Below, piece after piece: positions 18,628 to 29,514 of a DNA stretch of 64,000 bases. A model generated the notes under the pieces. That model was not told the DNA's origin, made no database searches, and worked only from the letters and a program-made list of their open reading frames with translations. Position 1 is the stretch's first letter, and each line of letters starts with the position of its first letter. Both the position numbers and the translations under genes were made by a program. This DNA is from Marinobacterium zhoushanense (GTDB lineage Bacteria > Pseudomonadota > Gammaproteobacteria > Pseudomonadales > Balneatricaceae), in assembly GCF_014641945.1 (NCBI RefSeq), contig NZ_BMIJ01000005.1:286718-350717 (forward strand). Direction: 5' to 3'.

Positions 18628-20046
18628 TTATTCAGTCTCAAGGCTGTCGTGGTCAAGTAGGCTGTCGCGGTTATGCACACGGTTGCGGCCGGCCTCCTTG
18701 GCCGCGTAGAGGCGCCGGTCCGCCCGTCGCAGCAAGCTGTGCAGATTGTCCGCGCTGGAACCCAGGTGGGCGATACCGATACTGACGGTAATCCTTGTCT
18801 CCTGCTCGCCCAAATCCATAATTTCGCTGGCAACGGACTGGCGCAGACGTTCGGCTACCGACAGGGATTCTGCAGCGTTGGCATCGGGCAGCAGTACCAG
18901 AAACTCCTCACCACCAAAGCGACCACAGAGATCGCCGGGGCGCACCTCCCGCTGCAGGATCTCGGCAAACCGGCGCAGTACCCGATCCCCGGCCGGGTGA
19001 CCGAAGGTGTCGTTGATCCGTTTGAAATGGTCCAGGTCCAGCATCAGTAACGCCAGCGGCGCGTGCTCAAATAGCGCGCGCTCGATAAGCCGCTCCGCCT
19101 GCTCGCTAAAATGGCGCCTGTTGCTGAGCCCGGTCAGGGCGTCGGTGGTGGCGATGACCCTCAGGTCCAGGTTGGCCTGCTTGAGCCGGCTCAACGCATC
19201 CTCGGCACGGGCTTTCTCCTGCCTTAGCTGAGTGAAGATCTCCTCCAGGCTGTACACCGAAATAAACGAACCGCTGGCAAGATAGGCATGCACGACCCCG
19301 TAGCTGAGCAGGAAAAAGCCGGCCGCAAAGATGGTATGGGCCAGCCACCATTGATGATCCCAGGCCTTGGCTAGAATCAGGAAGGCGAGTGAGGACTGGG
19401 CAAAGGTAGTGACCGCAATCAGGTAGATCCGCAGCAGTGGAGAGTTTGAGCGTCGTATCAGCAGGCTAAGAATGGCGGTCAGCATCAATGTCAGGGCCGC
19501 CGACTCCAGCAGGATTCTTGGCCAGCTCATCGTGCTGTAGGGGGAGAGCGCGAGCGCGGCAACCAGCAGATCGATCAGCAGAAACAGCAGGATCCCTTTT
19601 ATCCAGAAACCGGACCTGGCCCTTTGCGCCTCGGAGTCGTTGCTATGTCCTCGCAGTACAAGGGCGATCAGCAGGCAGGCCATCAGGACCAGGCGTGCAG
19701 CCGGGCCGTAGAGCAGAAACAGCGCCATATTGTGGTCCGCGAGGCGGGTCAGCAGGCCGTGCGGCAGGTAGACCAGCGAAAAGCCCAGAAAGCCGAGGGT
19801 CAGCCAGCGCAGGAAGGGTTCGCCGGAAACCAGGTAGCAGCGCCAGGTAATATAGGCGACGAACGTGCTGATCACTATCGAGAGCAGGATCGCCGCTTCG
19901 TGGATCAGGAAGCTTTTGAACGGCGGGGCTTCGGCGGCGAAAAGGTGCAGATAGAGGATTGCGATGCTGGGTAGCAACGCAAACAGTAGTTCCAGTGCCC
20001 CGCGGTAGATACGTACTGCTGTGTGAATACTGCCGTTTGTCTGCAT
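18628..20046 (-). CDS. Membrane-bound diguanylate cyclase (GGDEF)
   Basis: About 472 residues. Some seven hydrophobic helices (roughly residues 15-275) form an unidentified membrane sensor, then a short coiled coil (LEEIFTQLRQEKARAEDALS) and a GGDEF domain with TTDALTGLSNRRHF, LDLDHFKRINDTFGH and the active-site GGEEF. An RxxD inhibitory site (RPGD) lies five residues before GGEEF, so the enzyme should be active and feedback-inhibited by c-di-GMP. ATG at 20046 is preferred over an in-frame TTG six codons upstream. Confidence 0.9.
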   Translation of the reverse strand: MQTNGSIHTAVRIYRGALELLFALLPSIAILYLHLFAAEAPPFKSFLIHEAAILLSIVISTFVAYITWRCYLVSGEPFLRWLTLGFLGFSLVYLPHGLLTRLADHNMALFLLYGPAARLVLMACLLIALVLRGHSNDSEAQRARSGFWIKGILLFLLIDLLVAALALSPYSTMSWPRILLESAALTLMLTAILSLLIRRSNSPLLRIYLIAVTTFAQSSLAFLILAKAWDHQWWLAHTIFAAGFFLLSYGVVHAYLASGSFISVYSLEEIFTQLRQEKARAEDALSRLKQANLDLRVIATTDALTGLSNRRHFSEQAERLIERALFEHAPLALLMLDLDHFKRINDTFGHPAGDRVLRRFAEILQREVRPGDLCGRFGGEEFLVLLPDANAAESLSVAERLRQSVASEIMDLGEQETRITVSIGIAHLGSSADNLHSLLRRADRRLYAAKEAGRNRVHNRDSLLDHDSLETE

Positions 20047-20148
20047 CTCGGTTATCGGCCGCAAAGCCGCCGTATCGTGAAGGGGCTAAAGAGTCCATCC
20101 AATATACAGGGTTTTTATAACCGACAGCAAAGGACAACAGCTTGTGCG

Positions 20149-21030
20149 TCACACCTCGTTACGATAGAGATTGACCAGGGTGCAGGGGTCTTGCTCGAGA
20201 TAACCCTTGCTGCCGTGTTGGCGCATCAGTTCGGCGCCCAACCCGGCCATGGGTACGGCACTGCCCATCGCCTTGGCCAGCGTATTGGCCATGTCCAGAT
20301 CCTTGAGCAGGGTTCTGACGTGCCATTTGATCTCGTCGAACTCCCGGTTTGCCATCCGCGGCCCGGTTAGCTGCAGCGGGATGGAGTCGGCAAAACCGCC
20401 CTTGAGCGCGGTGGGTATCTGCGCGGCATCGACACCGGCTCTTTCCGCCAGTGCCATCACCTCGGCCATCACCAGCACGTTGCAGGAGACCAGCATCTGG
20501 TTGCAGATCTTGGTAACCTGGCCGGCGCCCACCGGGCCCATATGGGTAACGCGCTGCGACAGCGGTGCCAATACCGGCAACACCTGCTCCAGCACCGCCG
20601 CATCGCCGCCGGCCATGATCGCCAGGCTGCCCTGCTCGGCACCGGCGACACCGCCCGAGACCGGCGCGTCGATCCAGTCGATACCCTTGTCGGCCTTCAG
20701 TCGCGCGGCCATATCCCGTGTCGTGGCGGGGTCGATACTGGAGAAATCGACCAGGATCTGTCCGGAGCGGCCGTGCTCGGCGACGCCGCCAGGCCCAAAT
20801 ACGATCTGCTCGACCGCCGCAGTATCGGTGACACAGATCATCAGCAGGTCGCTGCTGTGGATAAGTTGCTCCAGGCTTGCAGCAATCTGGGCGCCGAAGG
20901 CTTGCAGTGGCGCGGCTTTATCCGTTGAACGGTTCCACACCTGCAGCGGGAAACCGGCCTGCAACAGGCGTTTGCTCATCGGAACCCCCATCAGTCCCAT
21001 ACCGATAAAGCCGATCTGAATACTGGTCAT
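20149..21030 (-). CDS. NAD(P)-dependent beta-hydroxyacid dehydrogenase (3-hydroxyisobutyrate dehydrogenase family)
   Basis: 293 residues. The N-terminal Rossmann motif is GFIGMGLMGVPMSKRL; the substrate-binding block DAPVSGGVAGAEQGSLAIM and the helix with conserved Lys (GAGQVTKICNQMLV) follow. Members reduce or oxidise small beta-hydroxyacids such as tartronate semialdehyde, 3-hydroxyisobutyrate or succinic semialdehyde; sequence alone does not pick one. ATG at 21030 follows GGAGATCGCG and matches family starts. It appears to be monocistronic. Confidence 0.88.
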   Translation of the reverse strand: MTSIQIGFIGMGLMGVPMSKRLLQAGFPLQVWNRSTDKAAPLQAFGAQIAASLEQLIHSSDLLMICVTDTAAVEQIVFGPGGVAEHGRSGQILVDFSSIDPATTRDMAARLKADKGIDWIDAPVSGGVAGAEQGSLAIMAGGDAAVLEQVLPVLAPLSQRVTHMGPVGAGQVTKICNQMLVSCNVLVMAEVMALAERAGVDAAQIPTALKGGFADSIPLQLTGPRMANREFDEIKWHVRTLLKDLDMANTLAKAMGSAVPMAGLGAELMRQHGSKGYLEQDPCTLVNLYRNEV

Positions 21031-21183
21031 CGCGATCTCCTGTAGTGACTGAGAGTAGTTGCTGCGAGCGGGCTGGGGCGGCGATCTTGACGTTGTCGAG
21101 CTGCGCGGCTCCGCTTGGGTTCGGCGCAAGACTATAACGGTAAAGCGGGCGGGGCGACAGGCACGGCGGCCTGCCGCTTCACT

Positions 21184-22674
<1,491 letters not shown>

Positions 22675-22771
22675 GCCGCGCCCTCCCATGGTAAGTGTGA
22701 AATGTCGAGATTGCTCTGGGTTAAGTGTGTTGCCGTTCGCGTTAAGCTTAGTCCAGTGTTTGGCTTTTCCC

Positions 22772-22806
22772 CTGTCATCTGTGTGTCATCGATAGGTTGC
22801 TAGACT
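22772..22806 (+). promoter_or_regulatory. Candidate Pho box and -10 element upstream of chrA
   Basis: CTGTCAT (22772-22778) and GTGTCAT (22783-22789) are spaced by 11 bases, the period of PhoB half-sites (CTGTCAT-4-CTGTCAT). TAGACT at 22801-22806 follows 11 bases after the second half-site and can act as -10, with no separate -35, as in PhoB-activated promoters. The chrA ATG is at 22838. Confidence 0.45.
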
Positions 22807-22837
22807 TTGCGCCCTTTTCACACTCGGTACCCTCAGC

Positions 22838-24061
22838 ATGGATGAGCCTGCCGTGCCCAGGCGCGTTGTGACGGTATTTCTTATTTTCCTGCGTCTGGGG
22901 TTGAGTTCCTTTGGCGGGCCCGTGGCCCACCTGGGTTATTTCCGTGACGCCTTCGTGCTCCGTCGTCGCTGGCTGACCGATAGTCAGTACGCGGATCTGG
23001 TCGCCCTATGTCAGCTCTTGCCGGGGCCGGCCAGCAGCCAGGTGGGCATGGCGATCGGCCTGGCGCGCGCCGGCTACCCGGGACTGCTCGCGGCCTGGCT
23101 GGGCTTTACCCTGCCCTCTGCCTTACTGCTGATCCTGGCCGCGATCGGTCTGGCGCAGTATCAGTCTGTGTGGCTGATGGGCCTGGTGGCGGGGCTTAAA
23201 CTGGTGGCAGTGGTTGTGGTCGCCCAGGCGGTAGTCGGCATGCGCCGGGCACTGGTCACCGGTCCGCGCCTGATCCTCATCATGCTGTGCAGTACAGCGA
23301 CGACGTTGATCATCGGTGGGGTGTGGAGCCAGTTGCTGGTGATCCTGCTTGGCGCGTTGGCGGGGCGATTGTGGATTCTGCCAACGGGTACGGCGGCGCA
23401 GTATGAGGCGGAGGGGGCCGTGGTTCGGTGGCTCAGTCCCCGCCATGCGCGCTGCTGGCTGCTGGCGTTCGTCGGTGGGCTGTTCCTGCTACCGCTGCTG
23501 TCGCAGCTGTACCCGCAGGGCTGGTTGCATCTCATGGACGGGCTGTTTCGCTCCGGCGCGCTGGTGTTCGGTGGCGGTCATGTGGTGTTACCGTTGCTGC
23601 AGAACGAAGTCGTGGCCAGTGGGCTGGTGGAGGAGAGTCGATTCCTGGCCGGCTACGGCCTGGCCCAGGCGGTGCCGGGGCCGCTGTTCACTCTGGCGTC
23701 TTTCCTTGGCGCCGCCTTTGCCGATCCGACTCTGGGCTGGCCGGCGGCGCTGGGTTTTGGGCTGCTGGCTACTCTGGCGATTTTTCTGCCTGCATTTCTG
23801 CTGTTGGTGGGCGTGCTGCCGTTCTGGCACCGGTTGGGTCAGCATCCGCATATGCGCACGACGCTGTCCGGTATCAATGCCGCCGTGGTTGGCCTGTTGC
23901 TGGCCGCGCTCTGGGATCCGGTGATCCTCAGTGCCGTGCAGGGGCCCGCAGATCTGGCGCTGCTGCCGATACTGGCGCTGATGGGTTGGCGCCGCCTGCC
24001 GGTCGGACTGATCGTCGCGGCGGGCGGTGCAGGTGGCACATTGCTGACGCTGTTGTGTTAG
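22838..24061 (+). CDS. chrA: Chromate transporter family protein ChrA
   Basis: 407 residues in two homologous halves, so a long-chain CHR protein. Each half carries the family motif: FLRLGLSSFGGPVAHLGYF with CQLLPGPASSQVGM in the first, and LFRSGALVFGGGHVVLPLL with YGLAQAVPGPLFTLASFLG in the second. Family members export chromate and give resistance, and may handle related oxyanions. It is transcribed alone and divergently from the cysteine synthase fusion, with a Pho-box-like repeat in its promoter, and converges on the GGT-family gene with only three bases between stops. Confidence 0.92.
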   Translation: MDEPAVPRRVVTVFLIFLRLGLSSFGGPVAHLGYFRDAFVLRRRWLTDSQYADLVALCQLLPGPASSQVGMAIGLARAGYPGLLAAWLGFTLPSALLLILAAIGLAQYQSVWLMGLVAGLKLVAVVVVAQAVVGMRRALVTGPRLILIMLCSTATTLIIGGVWSQLLVILLGALAGRLWILPTGTAAQYEAEGAVVRWLSPRHARCWLLAFVGGLFLLPLLSQLYPQGWLHLMDGLFRSGALVFGGGHVVLPLLQNEVVASGLVEESRFLAGYGLAQAVPGPLFTLASFLGAAFADPTLGWPAALGFGLLATLAIFLPAFLLLVGVLPFWHRLGQHPHMRTTLSGINAAVVGLLLAALWDPVILSAVQGPADLALLPILALMGWRRLPVGLIVAAGGAGGTLLTLLC

Positions 24062-24064
24062 CGC

Positions 24065-25651
24065 CTACAACGCGGCTACGCAGCCGTCACTGCGTGGGTC
24101 GGCTGCCCCTTCGATCACTCCGTTCCGGCGCAGTACCAAGGCACCGGCATGGCCCATGGTGTCGCTGAACGCCTCGTCCAGCAGCTCCACTTTGTGGCCC
24201 GCATCTCGCAGCTGCTGCACCAACTTCGGATCAAAGCGGTTTTCCAGTTTCAGCGTGGTACTGGTATCACCCCAGGTGCGGCCAAGCAACCAGCGCGGAG
24301 CGGTGACCGCTTGCTGTAGCGGCTGGCCGAGCATCGCGTAACGGCTGAACACCGCGGCCTGGGTCTGCGGCTGACCCTCGCCGCCCATGGTGCCGTAGCT
24401 CATGACACGGCCATCGTCGAACTGTGCAAGAGCCGGGTTCAGGGTATGGAACGGCTTGCGCCCCGGCTCCAGCGCCTGTAGAGCGTTGGGATCCAGGGAG
24501 AAGCTGATACCACGGTTCTGCCAGTTGATGCCGGTTTCCCGGAGTACGACCCCTGAGCCGAACTCCCAGTAGATGCTCTGGATAAAGCTGACTGCGCGCC
24601 CTTCTCTGTCGATGCAGCCCATCCAGATGGTATCGCCAGGGCTGGCTGGATCCGGCCAGGGCAGGGCGGTCGCCGGATCGATCTCCGATGCCAGCTTTTT
24701 CAGTCGCGTTGGCGTCAGGAATGATTGCGGATCAGCGGGCAGGCGGTCGGGATCGGTGACGTAGCGGTCACGTACCCGGAAGGCACGTTTGGTCGACTCG
24801 ATCAGGCCGTGGAGATGGTCGAATTCCTCAGACTCTATTACACCGAGCTGATCGAAGATGCCGAGGATCATCAGAGAGGCCAGCCCTTGAGTTGGGGGCG
24901 GCAGGTTAAAGATCTTTGCGCCGCGAACCTCAACCTCCAGCGGTTTGACGCGGCTGGCACTGTAACTGGCCAGGTCGGCGGCGGTGAGCGGGCTGCCCAG
25001 ACGCATCAGTTCATCGCCCATTGCGCGGCCCAGCTCGCCACGATAGAAATCATCCAGTCCGGCACGGCTCAGCTGCTCCAGTGTATTGGCCAGTGTCGTC
25101 TGCCTGAGCAACGAACCGGGCGCCGGCACAGCGCCGCCTGGCATGAAAATCTCGGCGAACCCCGGCTGATCGTTCAGCTGAGCCAGCTTGGCCGAGGTCA
25201 ACGCAGACTGGCTTTCGGTCACCACAATTCCGTTGCGGGCGTGGCCGGTGGCGCTTTCCAGCAGTCGGCTCAGCGGCAGGGTTTGTCCCCAGACGGCGGC
25301 AACCTGCAGTGCTTCGGCCCAGCCGCCGATGGTACCGGCGCTGGTCAGTGCAGCAGTGGGGCCGCGGCTCGGAATCGCTTCCAGTCCGGCGTAAAAGTCA
25401 CGTGTCGCATTTGTGGCGGCACGACCGCAGGCATCGATCGCCACCGGCGCCTTGCCCGGCTCATGGATCAGCCAGAAGCCATCTCCGCCGATAGAGTTCA
25501 TATGAGGGTAAACCACGGCGATAGTCGCGGCGGCAGCCACCATCGCCTCCACCGCGTTTCCACCCTCACGCAAGATCTCGCGGCCGGCTTGAGCCGCCAG
25601 ATGGTGTGGCGCCACCATCATGCCCTGAGTGCCATAAACCGTTTTCAGCAT
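24065..25651 (-). CDS. Gamma-glutamyltransferase-family Ntn hydrolase
   Basis: 528 residues and one polypeptide that should self-cleave. The N-terminal half has AAQAGREILREGGNAVEAMVA typical of GGT. The likely nucleophile is the Thr in GDTIWMGCIDREG, at the start of the small subunit, followed by NRGISFSLDPNA and MSYGTMGGEGQPQTQ. No Sec signal is visible, so it may be cytosolic, unlike E. coli Ggt. This branch includes acylases and oxamate amidohydrolase-like enzymes, so the substrate is open. It is last in the operon after the TauE-like exporter, 11 bases away. Confidence 0.82.
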   Translation of the reverse strand: MLKTVYGTQGMMVAPHHLAAQAGREILREGGNAVEAMVAAAATIAVVYPHMNSIGGDGFWLIHEPGKAPVAIDACGRAATNATRDFYAGLEAIPSRGPTAALTSAGTIGGWAEALQVAAVWGQTLPLSRLLESATGHARNGIVVTESQSALTSAKLAQLNDQPGFAEIFMPGGAVPAPGSLLRQTTLANTLEQLSRAGLDDFYRGELGRAMGDELMRLGSPLTAADLASYSASRVKPLEVEVRGAKIFNLPPPTQGLASLMILGIFDQLGVIESEEFDHLHGLIESTKRAFRVRDRYVTDPDRLPADPQSFLTPTRLKKLASEIDPATALPWPDPASPGDTIWMGCIDREGRAVSFIQSIYWEFGSGVVLRETGINWQNRGISFSLDPNALQALEPGRKPFHTLNPALAQFDDGRVMSYGTMGGEGQPQTQAAVFSRYAMLGQPLQQAVTAPRWLLGRTWGDTSTTLKLENRFDPKLVQQLRDAGHKVELLDEAFSDTMGHAGALVLRRNGVIEGAADPRSDGCVAAL

Positions 25652-25662
25652 TGTTATTCTCC

Positions 25663-26502
25663 TTAGCCGCTGAATAGACCATAGAACATGCGCAGGGATG
25701 TGATCGCCAGGAATAGGGCGAACAGCTGGCGCAGAAGTTTGGCATTGATCGCGTGGGCGATGCGGGCGCCGACCGGGGCCATCTTCATGGTCGCCGGGAT
25801 GATCAGGAACAGGCCGATCAGGTTGACGTAGCCAAGTGACAGTGGGGGGCGGGCATCGACGCCGATGCCGTTGATCACAAAGCCGATCGCCCCCGGCAGG
25901 CTGATCACCAGGCCGAGAGCAGCGCCAGTGCCTACGGCGGTGTGTATTGGGGTCTTGAACGCACTGAGAATCGGCACGCTGAGCGTGCCGCCACCTATCC
26001 CCATCAGCGTGGAGATGAAACCGATCACGCTGCCGATCAGGCCGGTGCCTGCTGCACCGGGCAGGCTGTCGGCGAGGCTGAAGCCATCCTTTTTGAATGC
26101 CATGTTCAGTGCCACCAGCAGGGCAATCGTCGCGAACACGGCCGACAATATCTTACCGCTGAAGTAACCGCTGGCGACGGCGCCGATGATCACGCCAATG
26201 ATCACTCCCGGCACCAGCTTCTTCAGCAGCTCGGGATTCAGGCTGCCCTTCTTAAAGTGTGCCCGCGACGAGATGATTGAGGTGGGGATGATCGTGGCCA
26301 GCGAGGTACCCACCGCCACATGCATCCGTACCGATTCGTCGATACCGAGCAGGGTAAATAGGTGATAGAGCACCGGTACTATGACGATACCGCCGCCGAC
26401 ACCAAGCAGACCTGCCAACAATCCTGCGATGACGCCGGTGGCGACCAGGGCCAGGGCCAGACCGATCAGCCAGCCGGTCGAGTAATCAGTGATAAGTTCC
26501 AT
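25663..26502 (-). CDS. TauE/SafE-family anion exporter
   Basis: 279 residues, about eight membrane helices in two repeats, each with a glycine-rich motif (LLGVGGGIVIVPVL and LMGIGGGTLSVPIL). The family is linked to export of sulfite, sulfoacetate or other sulfur anions made during breakdown of organosulfur compounds. It lies between the TRAP large permease and the GGT-family gene in one apparent operon. Confidence 0.88.
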   Translation of the reverse strand: MELITDYSTGWLIGLALALVATGVIAGLLAGLLGVGGGIVIVPVLYHLFTLLGIDESVRMHVAVGTSLATIIPTSIISSRAHFKKGSLNPELLKKLVPGVIIGVIIGAVASGYFSGKILSAVFATIALLVALNMAFKKDGFSLADSLPGAAGTGLIGSVIGFISTLMGIGGGTLSVPILSAFKTPIHTAVGTGAALGLVISLPGAIGFVINGIGVDARPPLSLGYVNLIGLFLIIPATMKMAPVGARIAHAINAKLLRQLFALFLAITSLRMFYGLFSG

Positions 26503-26553
26503 CCCATATACCTTGTTATCTGTCGTTAATTATCTGTAGTTGAATATCTGTAG

Positions 26554-27879
26554 TTACCAGCCGATCACTTCAGGCAGCCAGGTGACCAGTGAGGGGAACT
26601 GGAACAGTACCACCACAGCCAGGAACTGAAGCAAGACGAAAGGTACAGCGCCCACATAGATATCTCGCGTGGATACCCCAGGTGGTGCGACGCCCTTGAG
26701 GAAAAACAGCGCCCAGCCAAACGGCGGCGTCAGGAAGGACATCTGCAGGTTCATCGCCACCAGTATCGAAAGCCAGACCATGTCGGTGCCGTAATTGATG
26801 AATACGGGCAGGAACATGGGTAAAGCGATGTAGGAGATCTCGATCCACTCGAGGAAAAAACCGAGCACAAACAGCAGCGCCATCAGGAACAGCAGGGCGC
26901 CCATTTCACCACCGGGCAGCATATCGAATAGATGATGGACCATCTGATCGCCACCCAGGCCGCGGAAAGATAACGAGAATGGCTGGGCACAGAGCAGGAT
27001 AAAGAACACCATGGCGGAGATGGTCAGAGTGCCGTGCAACGACTCCTGGACCAGCTTCCAGTTCAGTCGGCGGAAGGCTAATGCGATGAACAGGGCGCCC
27101 AGTGCACCCATTGAGGCAGCCTCCGTTGGCGCCGCTATACCGCCAACGATGGAGCCGAGTACCGCGACCACCAGCAACAGGGGCGGAAGCACATCTTTTA
27201 ACAGATCCCTGGCCAACTGGCGGCCACTGGTCTGCGCTCGCTCTTCAGCCGGGATTGCAGGCATCCATTCGGGCTTCAGCTTGCCGAGTATCAGCAGGTA
27301 GACCACATAGATAACGGCCAGCACCAATCCGGGAATAAACGCTGCAGCGAACAGGGTGCCGACCGATTCGCCGACGATATCGGAGAGCAGGATAAGTACC
27401 AGGCTGGGCGGAATGATCTGCCCCAGGGTGCCTGACGCGCAGATCGTGCCGCAGGCGATACTGGGCGCATAGCCGCGACGCAGCAGGGATGGCAGGGTCA
27501 ACAGTCCCACTGTAACAACCGTAGCACCGACGATACCGGTGGAGGCGCCCATTAATACACCAACCAGGATGATCGCCAGCCCCATGCCGCCGCTGACACC
27601 GCCCATCGCTTTACCGATGGTCTCCAGCATGTTTTCGGCAACTTTGGATTTCTCCAGCATCACGCCCATAAATACGAACAGCGGTACCGCCATCAGCGTG
27701 TAGTTGGTAACCACGCCGAACAGCCTGGCGGGCATCAGGTTGAACAGCATCGGGCCGAAACCGATATATCCGGCCACGAAGCCGGAGACTGCCAGCGCGA
27801 TCGCCACCGGGATGCCGATCATCATCAGGCCGAGGAAGCCTCCGATCATGCTGATGATCAGCCACTCATTGCCACTCAT
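26554..27879 (-). CDS. dctM: TRAP transporter large permease (DctM)
   Basis: 441 residues with about 12 membrane helices and the DctM pattern (MIGIPVAIALAVSG, AVPLFVFMGVMLEKS, GIVGATVVTVGLLTLPSLLRRGY). It is the ion-coupled transport subunit that moves solute delivered by the DctP protein. Its start overlaps the dctQ stop by four bases. Gene order P-Q-M is standard. Confidence 0.93.
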   Translation of the reverse strand: MSGNEWLIISMIGGFLGLMMIGIPVAIALAVSGFVAGYIGFGPMLFNLMPARLFGVVTNYTLMAVPLFVFMGVMLEKSKVAENMLETIGKAMGGVSGGMGLAIILVGVLMGASTGIVGATVVTVGLLTLPSLLRRGYAPSIACGTICASGTLGQIIPPSLVLILLSDIVGESVGTLFAAAFIPGLVLAVIYVVYLLILGKLKPEWMPAIPAEERAQTSGRQLARDLLKDVLPPLLLVVAVLGSIVGGIAAPTEAASMGALGALFIALAFRRLNWKLVQESLHGTLTISAMVFFILLCAQPFSLSFRGLGGDQMVHHLFDMLPGGEMGALLFLMALLFVLGFFLEWIEISYIALPMFLPVFINYGTDMVWLSILVAMNLQMSFLTPPFGWALFFLKGVAPPGVSTRDIYVGAVPFVLLQFLAVVVLFQFPSLVTWLPEVIGW

Positions 27880-28409
27880 GCGGCCTCCTCAACAACAGCG
27901 GGAGATTCGGGGGGAAGTTTGCCGCACAGTACCAGCAGAGAGCGTATTGTCTCGGCCAGTCCCTGCAGTGCCAGCAGTCCAAAGCCAAGAGGGATAAAGG
28001 CTTTGAGCAGGTAACGCATCGGCAGTCCGCCGGGGTCGGGAGAGCCTTCGTTCAGCATGTAGGATTGCTGTACATAGGCGATCGACAGGTAGGTGATCAC
28101 AACCGCCACCGACAGCGTCAGCAAGGCCGCGATCAGGTCGATAAAGGCTCGCAGACGCCAGTTGAAACGTTCATACAAGAAGTCAACGCGTACATCGGCG
28201 CGGTGCTTCATGGTATAGGAGAGCCCGATCAGTGCGATCGGTGAGATAAGGTGCCATTCCAACTCCTGCAGTGCCACAGGTCCTATTGAGAACAGGTAGC
28301 GAAGAATGACATCGGTGGCCACCAGCAGGACCAGGGCCAGCACAATCAAACGTGCCAGCCCGCCCATCTGTTCGACCAACCATTCAATGCAGTTAATCGC
28401 TGATTTCAT
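27876..28409 (-). CDS. dctQ: TRAP transporter small permease (DctQ)
   Basis: 177 residues and four membrane helices, as usual for DctQ. WHLISPIALIGLSYTMKHRADVRVD is the family core. It pairs with DctM in the inner membrane. It lies 10 bases after dctP and overlaps dctM. Confidence 0.9.
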   Translation of the reverse strand: MKSAINCIEWLVEQMGGLARLIVLALVLLVATDVILRYLFSIGPVALQELEWHLISPIALIGLSYTMKHRADVRVDFLYERFNWRLRAFIDLIAALLTLSVAVVITYLSIAYVQQSYMLNEGSPDPGGLPMRYLLKAFIPLGFGLLALQGLAETIRSLLVLCGKLPPESPAVVEEAA

Positions 28410-28419
28410 TCGATGGCCA

Positions 28420-29514
28420 TTACAGCAGATTCAGGAAAGGTTTTTCGCTGAGCGCAGCCCAGGAGTCGTGCTTCTTGCGGAAGTCCATGAACGACTTGTG
28501 CACCTTGGCGGTGGTCGGGTCGGCGGCGGCCATGGTCTCCAGTGTGTCGGCGGTCACCTCTTTCAGACGTTTGACGATGGAGTCGGGCAGCGACTGCGCT
28601 ATAACGCCCTCGTTCTCCACCAGGTCTGTCATCGCGTCGGCGTTGACCGCTTCACACCAGACAAAGCTCTCGGTAACGCATGCCTGGGCCGCCGTCATGA
28701 TGATCAACTGCAGATCCTTCGGCAAACCGTCCCACACCTTCTTGTTGATCAGCAGTTCGGTGACGTTGGTCGGTTCTCCCCAGCCGGTGGTGTAGTAGTA
28801 TTTGGCGGCTTTATGCAGGCCCAGACGGCGATCCTGGAACGGGCCGACGAACTCGGCAGCGTCGATCACGCCACGCTCCAGAGCGGGGAAAATCTCGCCA
28901 CCGGGCAGCAGCACCGGATTAACGCCCAGCTCTTTGTAGACTTTACCCGCCAGTCCCGGAATGCGCATCTTCAGCCCCTTAAGGTCATCGACGCTTTCCA
29001 GCGGGTTGCGGAACCAGCCGGTCATCTGCACACCGGTATTGCCCATCGGGAAGGCGATCAAGCCGTAGTCGGCGTAGATCTCGTGCCACAGCTCCAGGCC
29101 GCCGCCATGGTAAAGCCAAGCGTTCATGCCCTGGGTGCTCATGCCAAATGGAACCGTTGTGAAATATTGGGCTGCCGGGATCTTGCCGGCCCAGAAGTAG
29201 GCGTTGGCAGCATTCATCTCGACGGTACCGGCGGCAACAGCGTTAAAACCCTCCATTGCAGGAATCAGCTCGCCAGCTGCGAAGTGCTGGATGTTGACGC
29301 GGCCACCGGACATCGCCTTGACCTTATCGCAGAAATCCATCGGGCTACCGGGACCCTGAACGTAGAACGGAGCGCCGGGCGGGTAGGCGTTGGTCATCTT
29401 GAAATTGAAGCTCTCCTTATCGGCTGCACGGGCGATAGCCGGCGCGCCAAGGGTCGCGCCTACCGCGGTTGAAGCCAGAGCTGCGGTGATGAAGTTACGG
29501 CGTTTCATGCTCAT
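28420..29514 (-). CDS. dctP: TRAP transporter periplasmic substrate-binding protein (DctP/TakP type)
   Basis: 364 residues. The N-terminus MSMKRRNFITAAL followed by a hydrophobic stretch and AIARAADK looks like a Tat signal (RR-x-F-I), suggesting export folded. The mature part has the TRAP core: GLKMRIPGLAGKVYKELGV and the PGGEIFPALERGVIDAAEFVG block, close to the alpha-keto-acid-binding TakP branch, in which substrate carboxylate contacts a conserved Arg (here in KMRIPG). AGGAG eight bases before the first ATG supports this start. It is first in the five-gene operon. Confidence 0.92.
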   Translation of the reverse strand: MSMKRRNFITAALASTAVGATLGAPAIARAADKESFNFKMTNAYPPGAPFYVQGPGSPMDFCDKVKAMSGGRVNIQHFAAGELIPAMEGFNAVAAGTVEMNAANAYFWAGKIPAAQYFTTVPFGMSTQGMNAWLYHGGGLELWHEIYADYGLIAFPMGNTGVQMTGWFRNPLESVDDLKGLKMRIPGLAGKVYKELGVNPVLLPGGEIFPALERGVIDAAEFVGPFQDRRLGLHKAAKYYYTTGWGEPTNVTELLINKKVWDGLPKDLQLIIMTAAQACVTESFVWCEAVNADAMTDLVENEGVIAQSLPDSIVKRLKEVTADTLETMAAADPTTAKVHKSFMDFRKKHDSWAALSEKPFLNLL

